Assembly (NCBI RefSeq): GCF_019613795.1
Contig: NZ_CP080429.1
Location: forward strand, 1,207,501-1,271,500
Length of the DNA: 64,000 nt
Source: Flavobacterium litorale
GTDB taxonomy: Bacteria; Bacteroidota; Bacteroidia; Flavobacteriales; Flavobacteriaceae
Direction: 5' to 3'
Shown here: positions 25,965 through 33,912 of the stretch, piece after piece
Numbering within the stretch: position 1 is the first letter of the stretch
Layout: each line of letters begins with the position of its first letter
Made by a program: the position numbers and the translations under genes
Notes under the pieces: generated by a model
Told to the model about the DNA's origin: nothing
Database searches by the model: none
The model's input: only the letters and a program-made list of their open reading frames with translations

Positions 25965-28900
25965 TTATTTAGAATTTTTTAGGTAATATTCGAGTTGGTA
26001 ACGACTGTTTAAGTAACTATTGAAGGCTTCCCAGGCACTTACTTCGATACGAATAACATCTCGGATATTCTGCAAGAAAGCTACATAGTCTATTGCCCCT
26101 TCCTTAAAGGCCAATATGGAGCCTCTTTGCTGTTCTTTAGCCAACGGAAGTGCTTTATCCCTATAATAGTTCCAGGAGTTTTGCCACTTCATAAAATCTT
26201 CACGCATGTTTTCGTATGCCGTTTTTACTTTTAATTTTTCGGTATAAAAATTCTCTTGGGCTATTCTTCTATCAATTTTGGTCTTTTGGGTTCTTCCTAA
26301 TTCTGGTCCAAAAAACAACGGAATTTGTATTCCTACTTGATATTGATAAAATCCTGATTGTCCGTTGATTTGTTGCCTACCGTATTGTGCCTGAAATTTT
26401 GGCAAGAACTCAGATTTTTGCACCTTGGAAAGCGCGTTGGCAACATTTATTTGCTGTTTGGATACTTGAAGTAGCGGATGGTTTTCTAACGAGGTCACTG
26501 TATAATCGAGAGGGATATCCAACGAAGCCATTGGTACATCGGGCACATTGTATAAAATATCACTGGCAAACCATTGATTTAACAGTTGTAAAGCTTTATT
26601 GTACTCCCTAAACGCTTGTTCTTTTTGAATTTTGACCTCGTTTGCTTGGTTGGATGTTGCCAAATATTCCAAATTGGATGACGCTTCGGTTTCATACCTT
26701 ATTCTGGCTGCTCTTTCAATATCCTGAAAAACGGAATCCATTTGTTTGTAAACCAGATACGTTTTTCTTTTTGTGTACACATTTGCCCAAGCTCTGCTTA
26801 CCGCTCGTTCCACTTCTAAGGCGGTTAGGTTTACAAGGTTTTCTGCTAAATTGATACGTTCCTTTTGCAACTTTAATTTGGGAGCAATACCAAACACATT
26901 AATGTCTTGTTGCTGTATGCCAATGGTGTTAGATATACCGCTATTTCCATTACCCACCTCTTCTTTTCCCGTAAATATTTGGGTATTTCCAAAATCAAAG
27001 GCTGTTTTTCGCATCGCTTTCTCTCCTTCAATTCCAAGTTTTGCGGCTTTTAAACTTGGGTAATTGGTAATGGCCATTTGCTTGGCTTTTTCCAAACTTA
27101 TAGTTGGTAAAGTATCTTGTAAAATCGCTTTACTTTCCGATGTACTTTTTTGCGCAGAAGCTGGAATGGAAAAACTCAATACACATCCTATTATTACAAC
27201 GGTAGTTATAGTACTTGGGTTTAATGCCGAAAGCCTGTTTTTTCGTTTGTTTTCTCCTCTCTTTTCAATCAGTGTATATAAAATGGGAAGTACAATTAAT
27301 GTTAGTAAAGTTGCTGTTAGCATACCTCCAATAACCACGGTTGCCAGTGGTTGTTGTACTTCGGCACCAGCCGATGATGAAAATGCCATAGGCATAAAAC
27401 CTAAAATATCTGTAGTTGCTGTTAACATAATTGGTCGTATTCTTTCTTTGGTTCCTGTTATTATTCTTTCTCGTATACTTGTTACACCTTCTTCTTTTAA
27501 GGAATTAAATCGGTTTATAAGCACTAATCCGTTCAGTACGGCAACTCCAAAGAGCACTATAAAACCAACACCTGCCGAAATACTAAACGGCATATCCCGT
27601 AGCCACAGGGCAAATATGCCACCAATGGCCGCCAATGGGATAGCGATATATATCATAATGGATTGTGAAAAAGATTTTAGGGCAAAGTATAAGAGTACAA
27701 AGATTAAAAATAGCGCTATTGGCACAACAATGGTCAGTCGGTTTTTAGCACGTACCAAATTTTCAAACTCTCCTCCGTAGGTAATATAATAACCTGGAGG
27801 CAGCTCCAGCTCGGCATCCAATTTCTGTTGAACATCAGTTACCACAGATTCTACATCACGCCCTCTTGTATTTATTCCTACATAAGTCCTACGAAATGTA
27901 TTGTCACGGGATATCTGCATGGGTCCTGGTACATAGCTTATATCTGCTACTTCTTTAATGGGGACTTGAGTACCATTGGGTAAATCAACATACAAAGAGC
28001 GTAAATCTTCGATACTTTTACGATGTTCCTCATCAAATCGGATAACCATATCAAATCGTTTTTCCCCTTCAAAAATAACACCTGCGTTACCTCCAGCGAA
28101 TGCGGCACTTATGTAATCGTTTACTTTTTCTATATCCAGCCCATATTGTGCCATCTTTTTTCGGTTAAACTTTACGGTCATCTGTGGCAGTCCAGATGTT
28201 CGTTCTGGGTTAACATCACCAACACCTGGAACGGTTTGGATAATGGCTGCCATTTCCTCTGCCTTTTGGGAAAGCACCCCTAAATCGTCACCATACAGTT
28301 TTACTGCAACATCTTCTCGTACTCCTGTTAGCAATTCGTTGAAACGCAATTCTACAGGTTGGCTAAACACAAGGTTTACGCCTGTAAGTTCACTGTCCAG
28401 TTTATCCTTGATTTTATCGATTAGTTCTTCTTTTGAACTTGCAGACGTCCATTTGCCCATATCTTTTTCCAAGATGATAAACATATCGGCAATATCCATT
28501 GGCATAGGGTCTGTAGGAATATCGGCAACACCTATTCTCGCTACGGCTGTTTTAACTTCTGGGAAATTATTGATAAGGATACTTTCTATTTTGTTTGATA
28601 CGTTTATCGCCTCCGTTAATCCTGTTCCTGGTCGTACCAAGGCTTGCATGGCAAGGTCGCCTTCATCCAACTGAGGAACAAATTCGGCTCCCATTCTTGA
28701 GAATATAAACCCTGAAACCAGTAATAAAGCCACCGCAGCCCCAACAACTAAAGTTTTTGCTTTTAACGCACCTTTTAAAAGGGGTAAATAGACTTTTTGA
28801 ATGCTTCCTATAATTTTATCGCTGATGTTTTCCAGCCATCTTTCAAATTTTCCGAACCAATTATTTTTGTTCTTAACGGGTTTCATAAATAAAGCGGACA

Positions 28901-30398
28901 TCATAGGAACATAGGTTAGGCACAGGAAAATAGCTCCAATCATTGCAAACCCGAATGTAAATGCCATTGGGCGGAACATCTTTCCTTCAACTCCTGTTAA
29001 AAAAAGGATAGGAGCAAAAACAATAAGAATAATGATTTGCCCGAAAAAGGCAGAGCTCATCATTGTACTTCCTGCATCGTAAGCCACTTTATCCATAACA
29101 TCCTGATTGAATTTGAGCTTGCCAGAACGTATCCGTTTTTGAATTTCATAAACTATACCTTCAATAATAATTACTGCACCATCTATAATAATTCCAAAAT
29201 CAATGGCTCCTAAGCTCATTAGGTTGGCCCACACACCAAATTGTTTCATCAGGATAAAGGCAAATAGCAACGATAGGGGTATGGTTGTAGCGGTTATTAA
29301 TCCTCCTCTTAAACTTCCTAATAAAAAGACTAATGCAAAAATGACGATAAGGGCACCTTCTAAAAGGTTTTGGGTTACAGTGCTGGTGGTTCTTTCTATT
29401 AGATTACTTCTATCTAAAAATGGCTTAATTTCTAATCCTTCAGGCAAAGATTTTTCAACGTTTTGCATTCTTTCTTGAACATTGGTAATGACTTTGTTAG
29501 GATTTGCTCCTTTCATCATCAACACCATGCCGCCAACGGCCTCACGACCATCTTGTGTAAAAGCTCCGTAACGGACTTGGCTCCCGAATTGGACTTTTTC
29601 AGTTACATCGGCAATGGTAATTGGTAGTCCATTTTCATTCTTGATAGAGATGGCTTTAATATCTTCCAAAGACCGTATTAGTCCTTCGCCTCTAATGAAG
29701 TTTGCCATTTTGTTTTTTTCGATATAAGCACCTCCTGTATTAACATTGTTCCTTTCTAAAGCATCAAATACCTCGGATATGGAAACGCCTATGGCATTAA
29801 GCTTTTCTGGGTTTATGGCTATTTCGTATTGTTTTATGTTGCCTCCAAAAGAGTTGACTTCCACAACGCCATCCAACAGAGTCATTTGGCGTTTTACAAT
29901 CCAATCCTGTATGGTGCGTAGGTCGGTAGGGGAGTATTTATTTTCAAAGCCCTCTTTTGGGTTTATGGTATATTGGTATATTTCCCCTAATCCAGTGGTA
30001 ATGGGCCCCATAGAAGGGCTCCCGAATTTTTCTGGGATGCTTTCCCTAACCTCGTTCAGTTTCTCCTGTACCAATTGTCGGGGTTTGTAAATCCCCATAT
30101 CATCATCAAAAACAATGGTTACTACAGAGAGTCCAAAACGGGAAACGGAACGGATTTCGGTTACATTTGGTAAGTTGCCCATTGCCAATTCTACAGGATA
30201 GGTAACGAATTGTTCAATATCTTCGGTAGCTAGGTTTTCAGATACTGTAATTACTTGTACCTGATTGTTGGTGATATCTGGCACCGACCCCAGATTTACG
30301 GTGTACATGGACCAAATACCAGTTATGATAAGAGCCAATGTAAGGAGTCCGATAATAAATTTATTATTAATGGAGAATGCAATGATTTTATTGATCAT
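25965..30398 (-). CDS. CzcA-type heavy-metal RND pump fused to a TolC-type outer-membrane domain
   Basis: 1477 residues. Start at ATG 30398 (MINKIIAFSINNKFIIG); the upstream 15 residues to 30443 are not family-like. Residues 1-1040 are a full HME-RND pump with 12 spans. The transport signature in span 4 is DFGIIIDGAVIIIE (D400, D406, E413), the divalent-cation (Zn/Co/Cd) type in Nies's classification. Residues ~1060-1082 are a hydrophobic segment ending SIPASA before Q1083, which looks like a cleavable signal peptide. Residues 1083-1477 are a TolC/CzcC-like domain (LEKAKQMAITNYPSLKAAKLG..., coiled coils, YRDKALPLAKEQQRGS). Pump and channel are therefore made as one chain. Fusions like this are known in Bacteroidota annotations. 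Middle of operon 1. Confidence 0.92.
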   Translation of the reverse strand: MINKIIAFSINNKFIIGLLTLALIITGIWSMYTVNLGSVPDITNNQVQVITVSENLATEDIEQFVTYPVELAMGNLPNVTEIRSVSRFGLSVVTIVFDDDMGIYKPRQLVQEKLNEVRESIPEKFGSPSMGPITTGLGEIYQYTINPKEGFENKYSPTDLRTIQDWIVKRQMTLLDGVVEVNSFGGNIKQYEIAINPEKLNAIGVSISEVFDALERNNVNTGGAYIEKNKMANFIRGEGLIRSLEDIKAISIKNENGLPITIADVTEKVQFGSQVRYGAFTQDGREAVGGMVLMMKGANPNKVITNVQERMQNVEKSLPEGLEIKPFLDRSNLIERTTSTVTQNLLEGALIVIFALVFLLGSLRGGLITATTIPLSLLFAFILMKQFGVWANLMSLGAIDFGIIIDGAVIIIEGIVYEIQKRIRSGKLKFNQDVMDKVAYDAGSTMMSSAFFGQIIILIVFAPILFLTGVEGKMFRPMAFTFGFAMIGAIFLCLTYVPMMSALFMKPVKNKNNWFGKFERWLENISDKIIGSIQKVYLPLLKGALKAKTLVVGAAVALLLVSGFIFSRMGAEFVPQLDEGDLAMQALVRPGTGLTEAINVSNKIESILINNFPEVKTAVARIGVADIPTDPMPMDIADMFIILEKDMGKWTSASSKEELIDKIKDKLDSELTGVNLVFSQPVELRFNELLTGVREDVAVKLYGDDLGVLSQKAEEMAAIIQTVPGVGDVNPERTSGLPQMTVKFNRKKMAQYGLDIEKVNDYISAAFAGGNAGVIFEGEKRFDMVIRFDEEHRKSIEDLRSLYVDLPNGTQVPIKEVADISYVPGPMQISRDNTFRRTYVGINTRGRDVESVVTDVQQKLDAELELPPGYYITYGGEFENLVRAKNRLTIVVPIALFLIFVLLYFALKSFSQSIMIYIAIPLAAIGGIFALWLRDMPFSISAGVGFIVLFGVAVLNGLVLINRFNSLKEEGVTSIRERIITGTKERIRPIMLTATTDILGFMPMAFSSSAGAEVQQPLATVVIGGMLTATLLTLIVLPILYTLIEKRGENKRKNRLSALNPSTITTVVIIGCVLSFSIPASAQKSTSESKAILQDTLPTISLEKAKQMAITNYPSLKAAKLGIEGEKAMRKTAFDFGNTQIFTGKEEVGNGNSGISNTIGIQQQDINVFGIAPKLKLQKERINLAENLVNLTALEVERAVSRAWANVYTKRKTYLVYKQMDSVFQDIERAARIRYETEASSNLEYLATSNQANEVKIQKEQAFREYNKALQLLNQWFASDILYNVPDVPMASLDIPLDYTVTSLENHPLLQVSKQQINVANALSKVQKSEFLPKFQAQYGRQQINGQSGFYQYQVGIQIPLFFGPELGRTQKTKIDRRIAQENFYTEKLKVKTAYENMREDFMKWQNSWNYYRDKALPLAKEQQRGSILAFKEGAIDYVAFLQNIRDVIRIEVSAWEAFNSYLNSRYQLEYYLKNSK

Positions 30399-30471
30399 TA
30401 TGAAAAAATTTAATTCAGTTAAACTTTTCGATGGAAACTGCATATAGCAAAATCAACGAAATGAAAATGTT

Positions 30472-30510
30472 GACCTATCGGGATAGGTCTAAAAAGGATA
30501 TAACTATCCT
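30472..30510 (-). terminator. hairpin pair between DUF6660 and CzcA genes (possible attenuator)
   Basis: On the minus strand AGGATA/TATCCT with loop GTTA is followed by TTTTT, then GACCTATC/GATAGGTC with a two-base loop. The first is a short terminator-like element inside the operon, so it may lower pump expression relative to the small upstream protein. Confidence 0.5.
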
Positions 30511-30520
30511 AAAAACTGAA

Positions 30521-30835
30521 TTAAACTTGCGGTGGTTGTAATAAAGAGTGGATGAACTCTTTACTTACGTTATCAAAATGGATACAGGATTCCAAAGAAA
30601 CCTCAGTTATTAATGGCTCAAAATCTGGAATCTCAAAATGTACAGTATGCACGTGGCAGCAGTGACAGGTGCAAAACGGCGAGCAAAAATCTGTAACATC
30701 ATTATGCGAATCATCCATATCTACATCCATAACAAATTCTATTTGAGAATTATTTACGGATACTTCAGTATCACTACATGGCAAGGCATTAAGTGCTAAA
30801 ATATAAAATGATAATATGAGTGTTACTATTTTCAC
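30521..30835 (-). CDS. DUF6660-type small exported Cys/His-rich protein
   Basis: 104 residues starting at GTG 30835, which gives a signal peptide (MKIVTLILSFYILALNALP). A TTG at 30859 would lie upstream of the -7 box. The mature part holds a dense metal-ligand cluster, DFCSPFCTCHCCHVHTVHFE, with five cysteines and three histidines in about 16 residues, then an acidic segment and a tail ending LLQPPQV. The layout matches the DUF6660 family, often found beside metal RND genes in Bacteroidota. It probably binds metal in the periplasm (inference). It is the first gene of operon 1, with the -7 box 4 bases before the GTG. Confidence 0.8.
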   Translation of the reverse strand: MKIVTLILSFYILALNALPCSDTEVSVNNSQIEFVMDVDMDDSHNDVTDFCSPFCTCHCCHVHTVHFEIPDFEPLITEVSLESCIHFDNVSKEFIHSLLQPPQV

Positions 30836-30839
30836 GATA

Positions 30840-30847
30840 CAAAAATA
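30840..30847 (-). promoter_or_regulatory. -7 box of metal operon 1
   Basis: TATTTTTG on the minus strand, ending 4 bases before the GTG start, so the mRNA is probably leaderless. Confidence 0.55.
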
Positions 30848-30859
30848 CGAAATTAACAA

Positions 30860-30874
30860 TGCACAGCTTGTGCA
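30860..30874. promoter_or_regulatory. dyad operator of metal operon 1
   Basis: TGCACA GCT TGTGCA, a perfect 6-3-6 palindrome 12 bases upstream of the -7 box. The same motif with one change lies at the same distance from the -7 box of operon 2 (41908-41922). Confidence 0.6.
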
Positions 30875-31000
30875 AATATTTTAATTAGGCAAGAGAGAAA
30901 GTTTTTAACGATTATAAAATTTATAAGTACGGATATTGTTGGTAATTATTCGCAATTCTTTATCATTTAACTTACAAAGGCATGGGTTAATTTTCTTTAA

Positions 31001-31098
31001 AATACTAATGGTTTAACAGTATTAGGGAAGAAAGAAATTCTTGGTAAAGATGAAAAATTATACTGTTCAGATAGTGGTTTTTTGGTTTTTAAGTAGTA
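31001..31098 (+). pseudogene. fragment resembling a DUF4143-type AAA ATPase
   Basis: Read in one frame the stretch gives LTVLGKKEILGKDEKLYCSD followed by SGFLVFK and a stop. It looks like the GKxLLxxxEKYYLVDxGL region of DUF4143 ATPases. Stops bound it on both sides at ~32 residues, so it is at most debris. It lies between the two metal operons. Confidence 0.3.
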
Positions 31099-31148
31099 GG
31101 ATTTCCAGTTTCCAAACGAAAGAAACTGGAATTATACTACTTAAAACC
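31084..31148. terminator. long hairpin downstream of metal operon 2
   Basis: Outer stem GGTTTTTAAGTAGTA with TACTACTTAAAACC, inner perfect stem TTCCAGTTTC / GAAACTGGAA (31103-31112, 31122-31131). It lies ~70 bases past the last gene of operon 2 and is followed by T-rich DNA on the plus side. Likely a terminator, or the end of a lost element. Confidence 0.55.
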
Positions 31149-31216
31149 TTTTATTCTACCTGAAACTTATTAAAAAGCTCTCAAGTTTATAAAACACTAG
31201 GCTGAAAATAAATAAT

Positions 31217-31615
31217 CTACTGATTCATTTCCATATCATGGTCGTATTGACAACAACCAGGTAAATCTTTATAGGCTTCTTCATTACCCGCTACCTTTTC
31301 GGTATCATAACCTGATGCCGCTATTGCCTTATGAATTGCCATTGCGTTTGTTTTAGTTTCATCAAAAGCAACATCAATTTTCTTTTTTTCGACATCCCAG
31401 TTGGCTTTTGTTACACCTTTTACACTATTTACTGATTTCTCAATGGTATTTTTACACATTCCACAATTGCCTCTTACTCCAAATGATAGCTCTGTTATGG
31501 CCATTTCCTTAGCCACTTCAGTTGTTGTTGTTTCTGTTTCCGTTTTGGTTTCGTTTTTACAGCTTGTAAAACCAAACGCTGTTATTACAGCGATACTTAA
31601 AATTACTTTTTTCAT
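31217..31615 (-). CDS. heavy-metal-associated (HMA) domain lipoprotein
   Basis: 132 residues. A lipoprotein signal ends at FTSC (Cys19), followed by a Thr/Glu/Lys spacer and one HMA domain with G-N-C-G-M-C (C51, C54), in place of the usual MxCxxC, that would hold Cu(I) or a divalent ion. The tail is also ligand-rich (LPGCCQYDHDMEMNQ). As an anchored periplasmic protein it could hand metal to the RND adaptor. Last gene of operon 2, 28 bases after the CusB-type gene. Confidence 0.88.
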   Translation of the reverse strand: MKKVILSIAVITAFGFTSCKNETKTETETTTTEVAKEMAITELSFGVRGNCGMCKNTIEKSVNSVKGVTKANWDVEKKKIDVAFDETKTNAMAIHKAIAASGYDTEKVAGNEEAYKDLPGCCQYDHDMEMNQ

Positions 31616-31643
31616 TGTTTTTAAATTTAATTGTTTTTATTTA

Positions 31644-33422
31644 TTATTCTATTACTTGTTTTACTTCTCCACAGGTTAGCATTGCTTCACCAAAATACGG
31701 ATTGATTACTTTTTCTTCTTTGCTCAACCAATATGCGCCTTTATTATTATTTGCCATTGGACAAAATTCTACATATACTTTTTCATTAACACCAAATAAT
31801 TGAACCGCATTGATTAGGTGTGATGATAAATGTTTGAAATGATTTCTTTGCACTTTTATATCAGAGGTTTTAGAAATAGATGTTGCAGAAGATTTTATCT
31901 CTTTTACTAACGACATCCAATGTGTGTGGGCGTTATTGTTTGATAATAATTTCATATCTACTTTATTTAAATTGTTTAATAAACCCGATGCATTAACTAA
32001 AGTGCTTTTTGAGTCTTCTTTAACTAAAGCATCTTTTAAACTGATATAATCATGGAAAACATCTTTTAATTGTTCCTGAAATTTTTCTGATACTGCCAGT
32101 CGTTCGTTCATAGTACTATGGTCATTTTCTTTTTTTAATGCATTACCATCCATTCCCAAATGTCCTTCGTGACCCGTCATTGTTTTACCGCCATCTTTAT
32201 TCATCATAGATTTTTTACCCTGTAATTGTGCTGCTGCATCTACTGTAAATGTTCCGTTGGTTACTATTTCATCTCCAACAGCCAATCCTTCTAAAACTTC
32301 ATATTCATTACCTGCTTGGTTACCCAAAACAACTTCTTGCATTTCAAAAACGGTTTGATTGGGATTGGTTTTTAAATAAACAACAGAACGTTCACCTGTC
32401 CAAAGCACCGCAGAAGCTGGTATGGTTAATACTTCTTTATTTTCATTTTTCATACCCTCAATAGTTGCTGTAACAAACATTCCGGGCTTAAATACATCAT
32501 CCTTGTTATTTAAAACCACACGCAAGGTTACTGTTCTTGTTTTGGTATTTAAAACTGGGTCAATAAAATCTACTTTACCTTTAAACTCTCTATTAGCATA
32601 GGCAGTGGTTGTTATTATAACCTCTTGTCCTTTTTTAAAACGGTCAATCTGGCTTTCATACACATCAAAGTTTCCCCAAACGGTGTTTAGGTTTGCAATT
32701 TTTAATAATGGTTGACCTTGTTTGATGTAATCGCCCTGTTCTACAAGTTTTTCGGTAACTGTGCCTGAAACGGTAGCATATACTGGAAAGTTTTCTTTTA
32801 CTTTCCCTGTTTTTTCAATCTGATTAATTTGATTGTCAGAGAGCTTCCACAATTTTAATTTATTACGAACGGCTTTGTACAATTCAGGTTGCGATTCTTT
32901 TAGTGACGAAGCTGTAATTAATTCTTGTTGTGCGGCATACAATTCTGGCGAATAAATAGTTGCCAATAATTGCCCTTTACTAACTTCTTCGCCTGTAAAA
33001 CTAACATTTAGGCGTTCTATTCTTCCTGAAAAGTAACTTACCTGTACTGCATTAGCCTCTTCATTTGCAGCAATTTTACCAGATAATTTAATAGCGTTTC
33101 CATCAACATTTCCTTTGCCAATAACGGTGGTTTGAATATTAGCCAATGCCATTGCATTTTCTGTGAGTTTGAATTGGTGTACCAATAATCCATCTGCACC
33201 ACTTTCGGCAGGAATTAAATCCATACCGCAAATGGGGCAATCGCCTGACTCTGGTTGCATAATTTGTGGATGCATGGAACACGTCCAGAGTTGATTGGTT
33301 TCTGAAACCTCATCTTGATTATGCTTTGTTTCTTTTTTTAATGAACCACCAAAAAGCAACCATCCTAACAATACACCTACTATGAGTAAGCCTATGTATA
33401 TAACTATTTTATTGTTTTTCAT
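31644..33422 (-). CDS. CusB-type RND adaptor with metal-binding and DUF3347 domains
   Basis: 592 residues, longer than ordinary adaptors. Order: an N-terminal anchor span (IVIYIGLLIVGVLLGWLLF); a heavy-metal-binding domain at ~46-70 (WTCSMHPQIMQPESGDCPIC plus GMDLIP); the adaptor body with barrel-sandwich halves (VSYFSGRIERLNVSFTGEEV and ATVSGTVTEKLVEQGDYIKQ); a His/Met-rich linker (MTGHEGHLGMDG); and a C-terminal DUF3347 (~440-592) with EFCPMANNNKGAYW, another Cys/Met site. Several Met/Cys/His clusters suit Cu(I)/Ag(I). It overlaps the DUF305 gene by 14 bases. Confidence 0.9.
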   Translation of the reverse strand: MKNNKIVIYIGLLIVGVLLGWLLFGGSLKKETKHNQDEVSETNQLWTCSMHPQIMQPESGDCPICGMDLIPAESGADGLLVHQFKLTENAMALANIQTTVIGKGNVDGNAIKLSGKIAANEEANAVQVSYFSGRIERLNVSFTGEEVSKGQLLATIYSPELYAAQQELITASSLKESQPELYKAVRNKLKLWKLSDNQINQIEKTGKVKENFPVYATVSGTVTEKLVEQGDYIKQGQPLLKIANLNTVWGNFDVYESQIDRFKKGQEVIITTTAYANREFKGKVDFIDPVLNTKTRTVTLRVVLNNKDDVFKPGMFVTATIEGMKNENKEVLTIPASAVLWTGERSVVYLKTNPNQTVFEMQEVVLGNQAGNEYEVLEGLAVGDEIVTNGTFTVDAAAQLQGKKSMMNKDGGKTMTGHEGHLGMDGNALKKENDHSTMNERLAVSEKFQEQLKDVFHDYISLKDALVKEDSKSTLVNASGLLNNLNKVDMKLLSNNNAHTHWMSLVKEIKSSATSISKTSDIKVQRNHFKHLSSHLINAVQLFGVNEKVYVEFCPMANNNKGAYWLSKEEKVINPYFGEAMLTCGEVKQVIE

Positions 33423-33894
33423 TTTCTAATCGTTTTATCATTGCTTTCATTTCTTCAATTTCTTTACGTTGTGCTTTAATAATGTCTTCGGCTAATTTTT
33501 TAACTTCTGGGTCTTGAATATCTGCCCTTTCACTTGTTAAAATTGCTATGGAATGGTGTGGTATCATTGCTTTCATCCAAAGCACATCACCAATAATTGG
33601 TGCTTGTGTTCTTACCAACCCTAATGCACCTACAAACAGGATAAAGCTACCTGCAAGTATGGCAATATTCTTTTTTTTGTTATTATACATTTTTCGCATA
33701 AAAAACCACATTATAACTGCCATTGTTGAAATTCCTAAACACGTCATATAAAATCGTGTTAGGCTAAACCAAACGTGGTTTATTGAATAAGTGTTTAAAT
33801 ACATTGTAATGTACATTGCTGCAAATGAGCAAGCTAACATTGTAAAGAAAGTCTTATAATTTCCTTTGCTTGAGTGTTCTTGTGAATTTTTCAT
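33409..33894 (-). CDS. DUF305 membrane protein
   Basis: 161 residues with three hydrophobic spans in the N-terminal two thirds, then a DUF305-type helical part marked by MKAMIPHHSIAILTSERADI, whose M-x2-M-x2-H-H pattern suggests Cu binding. The C-terminal ~35 residues form a charged helix. DUF305 proteins often sit in copper-resistance clusters; their exact role is not established. It is in operon 2, between the P-type ATPase (18 bases upstream) and the CusB-type gene (overlapping). Confidence 0.87.
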   Translation of the reverse strand: MKNSQEHSSKGNYKTFFTMLACSFAAMYITMYLNTYSINHVWFSLTRFYMTCLGISTMAVIMWFFMRKMYNNKKKNIAILAGSFILFVGALGLVRTQAPIIGDVLWMKAMIPHHSIAILTSERADIQDPEVKKLAEDIIKAQRKEIEEMKAMIKRLENEKQ

Positions 33895-33912
33895 ACTATT
33901 TTAATTTTATAG

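Noticed and set aside
27064-27780. 238-residue open frame on the plus strand
   Set aside because: It lies wholly antisense to the CzcA-type pump gene and has the composition expected of a shadow frame; no start signal or family motif.
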